Shown here: positions 22,640 through 36,089 of the stretch, piece by piece
Position numbering within the stretch: position 1 is the stretch's first letter
Layout: each line of letters starts with the position of its first letter
Program-made: the position numbers and the translations under genes
The notes under the pieces: model-generated
What the model was told of the DNA's origin: nothing
Databases searched by the model: none
What the model saw: the letters and a program-made list of their open reading frames with translations, nothing else
Source of the DNA: Euonymus europaeus
Lineage: Eukaryota > Streptophyta > Magnoliopsida > Celastrales > Celastraceae
Direction: 5' to 3'
Assembly: GCA_963580455.1 (NCBI GenBank)
Contig: OY756966.1
Span: forward strand, 19,471,001-19,535,000
DNA length: 64,000 nucleotides

Positions 22640-23529
22640 TTTTAGAATCAATGGCTGGAGATGACAGATATTCTCACGGCATCAACAAGTTTGATTGAAC
22701 TAATTTTGCTTTCTGGAGGGTATAGATTGAAGATTGTCTGTATGGCAAGAAGCTACACTTGCCACTCCTTGGTAAGAAACACACAGAGATCACAGATGAC
22801 AATTGGAATTTTGCTGGACAGACAGGTGTTAGGCGTTATCTAGATAACACTATCAAAGAACATTGCTCACAACGTTGCGAAGGAGAAGACCATTACTATC
22901 ATTATGAAGGTTTTTTCAAATATGCACGAGAAGCCATCTGCAAACAATAAGGTACATTTGATGAAAAAATTATTTCATCTGAAGATGAATGAAGGTGTGT
23001 CTATTGCAACACATCTGAACGAATTTAATACTATTGTCAATTAGTTATCCTCAGTTGAGATTAATTTTGAATATGAATTTAGAGCTTTGATTTTATTGGT
23101 GTCTTCACCTAATAATTGGGAGCCCATGAGGGCTGCTGTTAGCGATTCTATTGGCAGCTCAAAGCTTCAGTTTAATGATTTCAGGGAAAGGATTTTGGCT
23201 AAAGAGATCCATAGGATTGATTTAGGTGAAGTTTCTTCATCAGGTTTTGCACTAAATACTGAAAACAGAGGTAGAGACAAGAAGGCTAACAAAAATAATG
23301 GCAAGTCAAAATCTAGAGGTATCTGGCAAGAAGGTATAGTGCTGAAATTGTGGCAAGACTGGTCACATTAAAAATGATTAACGCAGTAACTGAAGATGAT
23401 GAGGATGTCTTGGTCTTATCGGTTGATTGTCTGATAGACTCCTGGGTTATGGACTCAGGAGCTTCATTCTAAACCACACCCCACAATGATTTCATGGAAA
23501 ATTATGTAGCTGGAAATCGCGGGAAGGTG
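22640..23529 (+). pseudogene. Copia-2 gag remnant
   Basis: Broken frames encode gag segments: an INKFD-NFAFW-like start, LPLLGKKHTEITDDNWNF, then 23087-23371 with SPNNWEPMRAAVSDSIG and LQFNDFRERILAKEI, a degenerate CCHC knuckle (near 23345-23370) and a protease DSGAS-like motif (near 23452-23466). Frameshifts and stops are numerous. It is cut at 23529 by the gypsy-type element; the next residues of the same protein resume at 31139. Confidence 0.8.
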
Positions 23530-25846
23530 TGTAACGCCCCGTCCCACGAAACCTAATTTCCGGCTCGTGGTCCAGAACGCTAATCACATTACAATATAAG
23601 CTCACCCTACATTTATTATAAGTCCCCTTCAATACACAATTTCACCTAATTTAACTAAAATAACTTAATCTGAAATAACAATGTCATCTCTTATATCTCA
23701 AATAAGTAGTAGCACTCAATTAATATTCTCTAAATATACTACTGTGAATCTTATACTTTTAATTTTCATTCTCGAATGTACCCTTATTACCATACATCAA
23801 AGCTATTAACAGTAAGTGCATGAATTAATTAACTACACAACTAATCGATTTTCCATGAAACTAACTTCTGTCACGTGAGCATCTTCTTCATGGATCCACA
23901 ACGATATCATCAACTCCTAAGTCATCATAATCATCTGCGAGGTCATAACCTGCATCACAGAACATAATGAGCCGAGGCCCAGCAAGTAATATCTATGCAT
24001 GAATGCACGTGAACAGTTTCTTTAAAAAACAGTCAACCATTTTTACAGTACTTGGGCCCTTAACCTAGGTACACTGCTACAGAGCAACCGGTCGGGATTT
24101 TCTTTTATTTAAGTGTTCCACTAAGGACACTTTTCAGTAAATAAAACATTTTCCTTTTTCCTTTTTCCTTTTCCTTTTCCTTTTCCTTTTTCAGTCAACA
24201 TATACCCTCCCTGTAGCAGTTGTACTAGATTCATAAAAATTCGTAAAACGTTTTCCTTTTTTTTTCTCTTTAATGCATGTGTCATGTATGCCATGATGTG
24301 CTATGCTTTATGCAATACAACCATTAACCGTTATATCTGAATATCATCACATAACAGTTCACCATTCACAGATAACTCATCATCGTCAGTTCAGCCTCAT
24401 ATATATGCACATTTCATCATATGACAGTTTGCATTTGACTAGTACCAAAATCACTACCATCAAGTTGATGTCGTATAAACTCACGGTCAATACAATTTTT
24501 ATTATAACAATGTCAGCCTCATCGTAGTAACTCGATCATACTATCATACATACAAATATACATACGCACATACATACACACATACGTACAAATATATAAC
24601 CGTAAAATTTGCAATCATTCAATAGGCGATTCCGTGACACAGGTGAATATTACTTACCGTGACATGCTCCCGTAATCCTGATACTTTAATTACCAACATA
24701 AGTTCCTGAAACCCATACAATATCCATAATTATTTATTAATCTCACATCTTTAATTCATTTATTAATACTATTATCTTTTAATCAATTTATTTTATTAAC
24801 ATAATCAACTTATTATGATTAACTTGTTACAATTAATTACTTTAAATAATATTCAATTAGGACAACTCGACTCGGTGGTCACTCCTAACGGGTCTTACAT
24901 ACCCATACAATATATACAATAATTTGTCAATCTTACTCTCTTTAATTGATTCATTAGTAACATTGTCTTTTATTCAACTTAATTACCAATACCATTATCT
25001 ATATGTAATTAACTTAAAACAACTAATTATCCTAATTATTAATTAGTTATGTTAATTACTAATACAACCGGGTCAGTTTGACCCAATCGCCAATGTCAGC
25101 GGGTCTATCAGACCCGACTCCCATCATTTACGGGTCACCGCCGGTTAAGCGGCGGTGGACCTCACGGTGGCCATAATTAGGTCGCCAGTCGAATGACGAA
25201 TCCAACGACGCTGTTATGTACCTGAACGGTGGCCAGATCACGGCGAATCGACGTCCTAAAGACCACGGCGCCGCGCGCCTTCTCTCCTCCATTTCCGGCG
25301 ATCTACTCCACCTTTCCGTCCGAAAACAGTGGCGTTCGCTTCCTTGCTTCGCGCTCGTCCTTCTCGTTCTAACCCGGTTTCCGGTCGTCGCCGTTTAGCA
25401 ATTTCGGCCCTCTGTCTCCCCCAGCTCTGGTTGCGGTTTAGGGTTTTGCCCCCCTCGGTTTTCGTGCCTCGCCTATACTTATATATATTTATTTAATCTA
25501 TTTTTCTTTCCTTAATTACTGTTATGCCCCTGCCCATAATGCTTATTTACACACAATACCTATATGTATTTATCGGATTGCCCTTATCATATTTATTGTT
25601 ATATATTTTATTTTTATTTTTATTTATCCTTTTCTTTTTGTATTTAACTTTCGTAATTTATAGTAATTTCATTGTAATCCCGATTATAATGATTCTTGCA
25701 CTCATAATTCTTATTTATACCATAGAATTTATGAAAAATATTCCGATCCAATTTAAGCCACACTTGACGTCACCTATTTGACACATGGCTTCATTGATCT
25801 TACCACATTTACTGTAACGGGTTATTCAAAGGATCGGGGTGTTACA
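23530..25846 (-). repeat. LARD-like element 3' LTR
   Basis: 2317 bp. Contains a CCTTTT-type tandem run (about 24145-24190), a GC-rich block (25070-25440) and a long AT-rich tail. Frames such as 25216-25398 and 25524-25781 recur in the other LTR but look like LTR sequence, not genes. Confidence 0.9.
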
Positions 25847-28800
25847 ATCTTCCCTCCTTACAAAAATTTCATCCTCGAAATTTGCCTATGAAATCAACTT
25901 TGGGTTTTTAATTCTCATTCCTTCAATTAAATTAAATTTCTCCCTCATTGTTCCATCTTTTATAAGATATCGATCATTGAACTAAAATTAAATTCAATAC
26001 ATTACAAAAGCTATATTTCTTCGAGTATAAACAAAGTCGAACCTTTTATACACACACTACTGGGTATTACTATATACCATCATATATCGCTATTATAACT
26101 TCAATGATAATGAAATCACATCTTATCATAGAATCACTTGATTTATCCTCGAATATTATGTCATGCTACCTGCACCGATAATCATTAGAAACTCTAACTT
26201 ATTACTATATTACTCCAACTTATTACTATATTCGCAACCTTAATTCATTCCTTCCATAAACCACCCTCACATACAATTTTTTTTTTGTTTTTTTTCAATA
26301 ATAGATAGGAAATACTTCTCAATTCTATCAATTACAATAACATTGTGAATATCAGTTTATATACTCCCACGCCTAAATTCGCCATACTTCACCTATCATA
26401 GATCATTTCAAACTATTTAATGTCACTATATGTTCAAGATTAAGTTTTATGAGTCTACAATGACTTTATTTCGATATTCTTATCCTATAGTATAGGCAAT
26501 TTGTTCACAAAACATCAATATTCACATATTTACATAGACATATACACCACTAGATCCACATTGTGATAATAGCAAGGAATAATGTACAGTAAATCAATTA
26601 TTGTAACCACTAAGCGTATAAGTCGGAGCGCTATTCACATTACATTATATACATATCCTACAGCTTAGCAACCACCGATAAAAGAACATTCATTTAATAC
26701 AAAACTACTTTAATAACTTCAGCTTAATTTTAAATTCTTAAATAGAATTAATTGAAAATGACGTATCAAAATTTACAACAAATATCGTAGTTATACATAA
26801 GTCATTACATTCTCAACCATGACCTAACTTTTATTTGAAATCTAAAACTAATACCCATACCCAAATAAGCATGTTAAATACTAAATTATCCACTAGTCCA
26901 ACGAATGCTATTCATTCTCACATAAAGAAAATATCGTTCAATTGTATTATTCATAATTCGTTCATAAGTATAACTGTTTGTATAATCCTAGCATTTACTA
27001 TCACCTTCGTCAAGTTTATAGTATTTGTTTGTACTACTTCCTCAATTAATTGTGTAGTGCCTAATTCTTTTGGTGTCACTATTAAACTCTCGATTAAGTA
27101 CCCTACGTATAGTTTGATTCCTTCAATATTCCTAATATATAATACGTAATTACCGCTCGTTATACGATTATTTTGATTGTTTTAACTTATTTTCCATATG
27201 CATATATATGATGATATAGTTTAGGCACACATATACGATATATGAATAGTTTTGCGTGCTTATCTAATTAAGTTTTACGATATAAATATAAACACAATGA
27301 ACTCATATAATAATTAATTAATTAATACCCGCAGTGAAACGCTTACGTTTAATTTATGTTAAAATATAATTTATCGAACCTTGTCTCATATTCAATACTG
27401 ATGAACTACATTGTTCCATCACCCTAATATTGACCACCATTATTTATCAGTAATACAGTCAAAACATCAAACTCAATTAAGTATGGCTCACATGTATACG
27501 TACATGCACAATAACAGTATATATTGTCAACATTAACTTCCTCTTCTTTTTTTTTCTCTTTTCTTTTTTTAAAGTCCATACGGTCATTCCCAACAAGTAT
27601 ACACCTACCACAACCTATGTATACAATTTAAGATAGTTTTCATTATTTCCACAAAAATCTCAATTAGACATACAATATTCGACCACAAGTGGCACACGGA
27701 AGGAAATTATGGATTCTCAATCTTCCACTTCACCAATATACTTCAATTAAATATCGTATTATTTCCAATAATTATATCTTATCACTCACACAATCAATTC
27801 ATTGTATATATTTATAAATCTCTAACTGAACTAAGCGTAATCAAAATAAATACCATATTCACAATAACATAATAAATAATATTTCACATCATCCCAATAC
27901 ACGCTCCAAAGAAACATTCAAACAAGTAGTGTAATTAAGTATTAATATATTCCACTACAAAAAAAAACACTCATAGAGACAGACAATTTTGCATGCACTG
28001 TAAAATAATTAATAGTAAAATCACTTCTATTAATTCAATTATTTTAAAATATGTGACACTGTTGGAATTTAACCTTCCCCAAGCCGATGTAGTGAATACC
28101 ATTAAAGCCATAAATATCACTACCAGTATCCGGTTATCATGCTCTATAATCTTGTTGTCTGTTTTCCTTCAACATCATAATGACCCAAAAATAATTTATT
28201 ATGTATCGATCCAGTATTTCACTTCCCGCACCTTATTATCTCATGTTAATCCTAATTCTAACATTCTATAAATCCAATCACATTTTCTCTTTTACAGACT
28301 TTCAGCTTATTCATCTCTATTAAAGCACTTATTACTTATCGTATCAATATCGATATAGTCTAATGGGGTCGTGTCTCACGGGTACTTAATTCACTTCTTA
28401 ATACTCAATTCTTAGCTATATCTCCAATCTCACAAAAATTTCACAAACATATCGATCTTATACAAATATCGATAATCATCGTAACTCCTAACTTAAACTA
28501 TGGTCTAATCATTGTTAATTCATTTAATAAATTACCCAACCACACATAAAAATGTATTCTCCAATTCCCTTAATCGTCAATTAATCATGATTACCGCTAT
28601 CCCGTACATTCTAACATTTAGATATCATAGTCTACCAATTCTCCATATTGACCTATCGCAATTCCTCTTCTTACTCATACATCAATTATGTAATTACCTC
28701 CAATCAACTAATATATTTTAGCATATATACACATTTCAGGAGACATACACACATAATCAAATATTGGTTACAGAATAATAGAGATTAAATTTAAAATACT

Positions 28801-28915
28801 TACTTGTTGATGGCCCTGCAGATCCATGATGCTCATGTAACTCTACAAAATGTTTACTCCTTATACATATCTTATTATTATCTTATTTTAAAGAATCGCA
28901 GCCTCTGATACCAAC
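25847..28915. other. Non-coding core of the LARD-like element
   Basis: Strongly AT-rich, with frames no longer than about 105 codons and no retroviral motif. The first about 50 bases and last about 120 bases resemble the polypurine and leader ends of the chromovirus at 54705. A CACTACAAAAAAAA motif at about 27954 resembles a CACTA terminus. Confidence 0.7.
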
Positions 28916-31138
28916 TGTAACGCCCCGTCCCACGAAACCTAATTCCCGGCTCGTGGTCCAGAACGCTAATCACATTACAATATAAACTCACCCTACATTT
29001 ATTATAAGTCCCCTTCAATACACAATTTCACCTAATTTAACTAAAATAACTTAATCTGAAATAACAGCGTCATCTCTTATATCTCAAATAAGCAGTAACA
29101 CTCAATTAATATCCTCTAAATATACTACTGTGAATCTTATACTTTTAATTCTCATTCTCGAATGTACCCTTATTACCATACATCAAAGCTATTAACAGTA
29201 AGTGCATGAATTAATTAACTACACAACTAATCAATTTTCCATGAAACTAACTTCTGTCACGTGAGCATCTTCTTCATGGATCCACAACGATACCATCAAC
29301 TCCTCAGTCATCATAATCATCTGCGAGGTCATAACCTGCATCACGGAACATAATGAGTCGAGGCCCAGCAAGTAATATCTATGCATGAATGCACGTGAAC
29401 AGTTTCTTTAAAAAACAGTCAACCATTTTTACATTACTTGGGCCCTTAACCTAGGTACACTGCTACAGAGCAACCGGTCAGGATTTTCCTTTAATTAAGT
29501 GTTCCACTAAGGACATTTTTCAATCAATAAAACATTTTCCTTTTTCCTTTTCTTTTTCTTTTTCCTTTTCCTTTTTCAGTCAACATATACCCTCCCTGTA
29601 GCAGTTGTACTAGATTCATAAAAATTCGTAAAACATTTTCCTTTTTTTCTCTTAAATGCATGTGTCATGTATGTCATGATGTGCTATGCTTTATGCAATA
29701 CAACCATTAACCGTTATATCTGAATATCATCACATAACAGTTCACCATTCACAGATAACTCATCATCGTCAGTTCAGCCTCATATATATACACATTTCAT
29801 CATATGACAGTTTGGATTTGACTAGTACGAAAATCACTACCATCAAGTTGATGTCGTATAAACACACGGTCAATACAATTTTTGTTATAACAATGTCAGC
29901 CTCATCGTAGTAACTCGATCATACTATCATACATACAAATATACATACTCACATACATACACACATACGTACATATATACACACCTACGTACAAATATAT
30001 AACTGTAAAATTTGCAATCATTCAACAGGCGATTCTGTGACACAGGTGAATATTACTTACCGTGACATGCTCTCGTAATCCTGATACTTTAATTACCAAT
30101 ATAAGTTCCTGAAACCCATACAATATCCATAATTATTTATTAATCTCACATCTTTAATTCATTTATTAATACTATTATCTTTTAATCAATTTATTTTATT
30201 AACATAATCAACTTATTATGATTAACTTGTTACAATTAATTACTTAAAATAATATTCAATTAGGACAACTCGACTCGGTGGTCACTCCTAACGGGTCTTA
30301 CATACCCATACAATATATACAAAAATTTGTCAATCTTACTCTCTTTAATTGATTCATTAGTAACATTGTCTTTTATTCAACTTAATTATCAATATCATTA
30401 TCTATATGTAATTAACTTAAAACAACTAATTATCCAAATTATTAATTAATTATCTTAATTACAAATACAACCGGGTCAGTCGAACGACGAATCCAACGAC
30501 GTTGTTATGTACCTGAACGGTGGCCAGAACACGGCGAATCGAAGTCCTAAAGACCACGGCGCCGCGCGCCTTCTCTCTTGCATTTCCGGCGATCCACTCC
30601 ACCTTTCCGTCCGAAAACAGTGGCGTTCGCTTCCTTGCTTCACGCTCGTCCTTCTCGTTCTGACCCGGTCTCCGTTCGTCGCCGTTTAGCAATTTCGGCC
30701 CTCCGTCGCCACCCCTAGCTCTGGTTGCGGTTTAGGGTTTCGCCCCTCGGTTTTCGTGCCTCGCCTATACTTATATATATTTATTTAATCTATTTTTCTT
30801 TCCTTAATTACTGTTATGCCCCTGCCCATAATGCTTATTTACACACAATACCTATATGTATTTATCGGATTACCCTTATCATATTTATTGTTATATATTT
30901 TAGTTTTATTTTTATTTATCTTTTTCTTTTTGTATTTAACTTTCGTAATTTATAGTAATTTCATTGTAATCCCGATTATAATGATTATTGCACTCATAAT
31001 TCTTATTTATACCATAGAATTTATGAAAAATATTCGGATCCAATTTAAGCAACACTTGACGTCACCTATTTGACACATGACTTCACTGATCTTACCACAT
31101 TTACCGTAACAGGTTATTCAAAGGATCGGGGCATTACA
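28916..31138 (-). repeat. LARD-like element 5' LTR
   Basis: 2223 bp. It lacks a block equivalent to 25077-25188 of the left LTR (112 bp), with CAG at both edges, as expected of a microhomology-mediated deletion. It also contains small indels in the CCTTTT and ACATAC runs. Confidence 0.9.
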
Positions 31139-32534
31139 CGGTGTATTTGGCTGATGGCGAACCCACTGGATATAGTGGGCATTGGCGAGGTTCATTTGAA
31201 GATGTCAAATAGTTCAGTTTGGAAGATTCAAAATGTGAGACATGTACCTTAATTTAATTTTAATTTAATTTAATTTGAGAAATTTAATTTTTGTGGGATA
31301 ATTAATTGGACGATGAGGGCCACAATATGAACTTTTGTGGCGATACTTGGAAGGTCTTCAAAGGTGCTATGGTGGTAGCACGTGGAAACAAGACTGGAAC
31401 AATATATATATATGACCACGAATTGCGGGGACATGGTTGCAGTTGTTGACAGTAAAACTAAATCAGATTTATGGCACTACAGACTTGGTCATATGAGCGA
31501 GAAGGGGATGAAGAAGCTAATTTTGATATGCAAGCTTCCAAAGTTCAAATCTGTAGAGCATCAGTTTTGTGAAAGTTGTGTGCTTGGTAAGCAGAAGAAT
31601 GTGAGTTTTGCTAAAGTCGGAAGATTAGAAACAGAAAAATTGGAGTTGGTTCACACTGATGTGTGGGGACCTGTGCCTATATCATCTCTTGGGGTTCTAG
31701 CTATTATGCGACGTTCATCGATGACTCAACTAGAAAGGTATAGGTCTATTTTCCTAAAGATAAATCTGATGTTTTTGCTACTTTCAAGACTTGGAAGATC
31801 ATGGTTGAGAATGAAACCTAACTGAAGATTAGATGTTTGAGATCAGATAATAGGGGTGAGTATGTGGATAGTGATTTCAGCAGGTATTCTGCAGAGGCTA
31901 GGATTAAGATGCATAGAACTGTACCTAGTATACCCCAACAGAATGGTATTGCTAAACGGATGAACAGGTTTCTGAATGAGCGTGCAAGAAGCATACGCCT
32001 ACATGCAGGATTACCTAAGATGTTTTGGGCTGATGCAGTTAACACTGTAGTTTTTTTTATTAATAAGGGTCCTTCAATTCCTTTGGATTGCAAAATACCT
32101 GAGAAGTCTGGAGCGGAAAAAAGGTAGATTATTCTTACTTACGAGTATTTGGATGTCTATCATACATACATATTGATTCAACTGTTAGGAGTAAGCTTGA
32201 TCTTAAATCCAAGAAGTGTTATTTCATTGGATATGGTGGTACTGAGTTTCGTTACCAATTTTGGGATGATCAGAATTGGAAGATTATTCGTAGCAGATAT
32301 GTGATATTCAATGAAACAGTGTTGTACAAGGATAAGTTGGCTAAGGGTTTAGATGGTACAAGTTCTGAACATGAGCCAGAGGTCATTCACTTGAAAGATT
32401 TTCCAGTGATTGATGTGCAGCAGTCTAATTTTGAAAATCAATATGCTACAGCTCAAGAAGATCGAGTGGGAGAAGCTCCATAACAGACCACTCCAGTGTC
32501 ACAAGTGAGGAGATCTACAAGAAGTATTAGGCCA
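31139..32534 (+). pseudogene. Copia-2 protease end, GAG-pre-integrase and integrase remnant
   Basis: Resumes after the gypsy-type insertion with YLADGEPLDIVGIGEV and SSVWKIQNVRHVP (protease end). It continues with the integrase zinc region (LWHYRLGHMSEKGMKKL, CESCVLGKQKNVSF), a core start (VHTDVWGPVPISS), RSDNRGEYVDSDF and PQQNGIAKRMNRFLNERARSIRL, VFGCLSYIHID, and a linker ending in RRSTRSIR near 32530. At least two frameshifts (near 31690 and 32120) and several stops are present. It is cut at about 32534 by the CACTA-C fragment. Confidence 0.85.
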
Positions 32535-34355
32535 TAACTCTTTTCTGATATTCATCTCTTTCAAATCCAAACGAGCATTTAAGTTATCCTTTGATTTCTT
32601 ATCAATATTGAGCAATGTATTCACTAAGTTGTCACATACATTCTTTTCAATATGCATCACGTCAAGATTGTGACGCAATAAGTTAAACTCCCAATAAGGA
32701 AGTTCAAAAAGAACACTTCTCTTTTTCCATGTACCCTTTTTTACTCCACTAACTTCCTCACCCATCCTACCAAGATTGAACTTGATGTCCCTCATTTGAT
32801 TTAAAATTTCTTATCCTGAAAGTACAATAGGTGCATCCCTTAATTCTTTAGTCCCATCAAAAGATTTTGCATCACTTCGATAGTTTGAGCCATGATCCAT
32901 AAAACGACGATGATGCATGTAACAAAATTTCCTTCCATACTTTAGTCGCCTGGAACTAGTATCTTCATTACAAAGAGGACATGCAAAACGACCATAGGTA
33001 CACCAACCAGACAAGTTACCATAAGCCGGAAAATCATTTATTGTCCACATTATAGCTGCCCGCATTTTAAAAGTTTCTCTAGTTGATGCATCAAATGTAT
33101 CTTCTCCATCCTCCCATAATTCGATCAACTCTTGTACAAGAGGTGGTAAATATACATCTATGTTATTTCCAGGGCCTTTTGGACCTGGAATTAACAAAGA
33201 AAGTTTGAAATATGGTTACTTCATGCACAACCAAGGTGGCAGATTATATGGCATTAAAATCACTGGTCGTGTGCTATAAACACTTTGCAATGTCCCAAAA
33301 GGGTTGAAACCATCACTTGCGAGACATAATCGAACATTGCGTGGGTCTTTAGCAAACTCCGGATATTGTAAATCAAACTTCTTCCATAATTCTGAATCAA
33401 CTGGATGCCTTAAAACATTGTCTTTAATACGATCATTCGTATGCGATTTCATTAAGTTTGATGTTTTGGATGACATGAATAATCGTTTGAGTCTTGCCTT
33501 CAAAGGAAAAAACCTTAACACCTTTGCTGGAGTTCTCTTTCTTTTTCCTGATACATTGTTACTCAAGCTATTTTCAATAATTTTCCATCTACAAGCCCCA
33601 CATAATGAGCATGCATCATCGTTACTTCTTTCTTTCCAAAAAAGCATACAATCATTAGGACAAGCGTGAATTTTCTGGTATTGAAGACCTAACCGATCAA
33701 TGATCTTCTTTGCTCCATTAAAGAAGTTTGGAAATGATGCGGCAACAGGAAATGATTTTTTAATCATTTTAAGCAACACGCCGAATGACTTATTGCTCCA
33801 CTTAAACAAGCATTTAGCATGATACAAATATAGCACATATGAAAGCACAGTGAAGTCTTTGCACCCAACATATAATTCAGTATCAGCATCTTGTTCTAAC
33901 CGTTTACGTTTTTTGGCATGTGAAGACTGATTAGTTGGTTCTTGTGTATAAAACCCTTCTGCAGTTTGTTCACCAGAACCTTCTCCATCTATATTCATAT
34001 CCTCATTAAGGTTGTTTACTCCTAAAGCATCTTGTATCATTTCAGTCATATTATCAGCTCTAAATATTTCTGATTCTAGACGACTACCTTCGATAGGATT
34101 CGATGTAGATCTTGATTCCCCATGGTGATCCCAAACTCTGTATCCTGGCATAATTCCAATGACAACTAGGTGATCATAAACCTCTGCTCTATTTCCATAC
34201 TTGTAAAGCACACATCGCTGACAAGGACATGGTATTTTTCCACCTTCTGGTTCACTTATAAATGCAAAACTAAGAAAACTCTCCACCCCATCGGTATACT
34301 CTTTACTAAGTCTACTATAATCCATCCATCTTTTATTGTTGTAACTCTCTGTCAT
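32531..34355 (-). pseudogene. CACTA-C transposase N-terminal half (Transpos_assoc plus tnp2)
   Basis: One minus-strand frame runs from ATG at 34355, with only two premature stops (33216-33218, 32811-32813). It starts with a transposon-associated zinc region (KRWMDYSRLSKEY, GKIPCPCQRCVLYKYG, HLVVIGIMPGYRVWDHHGE) and continues into the tnp2 transposase domain (CPNDCMLFWKERSNDDACSLCGACRW, RHPVDSELWKKFD, DFPAYGNLSGWCTYGRFACPLC, LRHNLDVMHIEKNVCDN). It then breaks off at the junction with copia-2. DUF4216/4218 and the second gene are missing. The tnp2 part differs from CACTA-A, so this is an independent family or copy. Confidence 0.88.
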
Positions 34356-35009
34356 ATTACTCTAGTAAAAGAATAAAAAGACATGATCAGCAAGACTGAG
34401 ATCCCAAGTCTAAGAATCGAACAAACATGAAGGAAAAAAACCACCAAAACACAACCAAATAAAAGGGAAAATCAAATAGCAGAGTTCAAATTTTCAATAT
34501 TCAGAGACCATAAAACCTCAATTAAAAGAATCAGCAGAGCACCATATCACACACTATGTAAAAACAAATCTAGCCTAACCCAATCAAAGGAGAGATTGCA
34601 CATAACAACATATCAACTAATCAATTAGAGCAGAATCCACAAACCTAACCTTAACAACATAACAAAGGCAGAAACTTGACAATGGAGAGATATAGAACAA
34701 GATAAATGAAACTAAAAATTAAAATTTCAAAATTATTGTGGTCTTACTGTAGTCTACACAACACCCACGCAGAAGCAAAAAATGATGAATCCTTTTCCGC
34801 CTTCGTTGAAATAGATCTAGAAAATACACAATGTCGACAACGACCGGTGACAAGAAAATGATGGATCCGTTAAGAAAAATCAGCAGCTATAGTTTGACTC
34901 GAAAGGTCTTTCCATGACCGAGTTCAATGACCAAGTCCAGCAACTCACTAGGCGAAGAAGAAGTAGCAACAACGCTCAAAAGAAAGTGATGTTTTCTTTG
35001 TTGCCTTCG
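34356..35009. mobile_element. 5' non-coding part of CACTA-C and junction with copia-2
   Basis: AT-rich sequence upstream of the CACTA-C transposase. No CACTA terminus is recognised. Copia-2 reverse transcriptase sequence resumes near 35010-35020. The copia-2 segment that should lie between its integrase end and this point is absent, so the event included a deletion. Confidence 0.5.
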
Positions 35010-36089
35010 TCACCACAAAGGGGAAGCAAACAGCAGAAAACACGTTTGGTAGTAAAGGGTTTTCAGCAAAAGGAAGGAATTTACTACAATGATATCTTCT
35101 CTCCTGTAGTCAAGTTAAATACTATCATAATGGTGCTTGGGTTAGTAGTAAAGAATGATTTACATCTTCAGCATATGGATGTGAAAACATCTTTTCTCCA
35201 TGGTGATTTGGAGAAGGAAATTTACATGCTACAGCCATAAGGTTTCCAAGCCAAAGGAAAGAAGATATGGTTTATAAACTTAAGAGAAGTTTATATGAAC
35301 TAAAACAAGTCCCAAAACAGTGGTATAAGAAATTTGATACATTTATGGCTAGCAGTGGATTCTCCAGTTGTGAGGCGGATCATTGCTGTTATGTGAAGAA
35401 ATTTGGTAACTCATTTATTATAATATTGTTTTACGTTGATGAATGTTGATCGCAGCTGCTAGTTTGGTGGAAATTAACAATGTGAAAAGACAATTGTCTA
35501 AAGAGTTCTCTATGAAGGATTTGGGTGCAGCAAAACAAATCCTTGGGATGAGAATTACTAGAAAGGGAGAGACTTTGAGATTATCTCAAGAGGACTATGT
35601 GAAGAAGGTGCTCAAGTGTTTCAATATGGATGGTGTAAAACCTGTAAGTACTCTTTGGTCAGTCATTTTAAATTGTCTAAATATGAGTCGCCCACTACTA
35701 AGCAGGAGAAAGTTGACATGGCTAGAGTTCCGTATGCTTTTGCTATTGGAAGTTTGATGTATGCCATGGTGTGCACTAGACCCGACATTGCACATGTAGT
35801 GGGACTTGTCAGCAGATACACGAGTAATCCGGGTAAACAACATTGGAAAGTTGTTAAATGGATTCCTAGGTACTAAAAAAGGAAATGCAGGTTCAACCTT
35901 GTGTTACAAGAAGTCAGATGATGGTTTACATGGTTTTGTTGATGTTGACATGGCAGATGATTTAGATGGTAGTAGGAGTACAACTGGTTATGTGTATACA
36001 TTTGGTGGTACGACAATCAGTTGGATTTATAGATTGCAAAAGATAGTTGCACAATTGTATTCTGATTCTCTGAAAAATGGTGGAACTCT
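35010..36089 (+). pseudogene. Copia-2 reverse transcriptase and partial RNase H
   Basis: Broken frames encode TRLVVKGFQQKEG and FSPVVKL, HMDVKTSFLHGDLEKEIYM, KRSLYELKQVPKQWYKKFD, IILFYVDEC where the catalytic YVDD is expected (near 35425-35450, second Asp altered and frame broken), KDLGAAKQILGMRI, LSQEDYVKKVLK, YAMVCTRPDIAHVVG and the start of RNase H (GSRSTTGYVYTFGGTTISW). The RNase H then stops and runs straight into LTR-like sequence near 36090. A deletion has removed the rest of RNase H and the start of the 3' LTR. Confidence 0.85.

Larger units (their letters stand above)
23530..31138 (-). mobile_element. Non-autonomous gypsy-type LTR element with a non-coding core (LARD-like)
   Basis: Two long LTRs (23530-25846 and 28916-31138) share TGTAACGCCCCGTCCCACG…TTACA ends and enclose 3.07 kb without recognisable coding sequence on either strand. 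The left LTR is the 3' one: the core begins with a minus-strand polypurine tract (complement of CTTCCCTCC, about 25849), and the right LTR is preceded by a tRNA-iMet-type primer site (complement of CCTCTGATACCA, near 28902-28913). Flanks AGGTG and CGGTG suggest a 5 bp target duplication with one change. Its LTR termini, primer site and polypurine context resemble those of the chromovirus at 54705-64000, so a related chromovirus probably supplied its proteins. Confidence 0.88.

Noticed and set aside
25216..25781. Two frames conserved in both LTRs of the 23530-31138 element (repeated at 30507-31073)
   Set aside because: They recur only because the LTRs are copies. One is a GC-rich LTR segment and the other a TTTATT-rich tail; no domain is seen.
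26835..28721. Frames of 70-104 codons in the core of the LARD-like element
   Set aside because: Ile/Ser/Thr/Asn-rich translation of AT-rich DNA without motifs; not in the element's own orientation.
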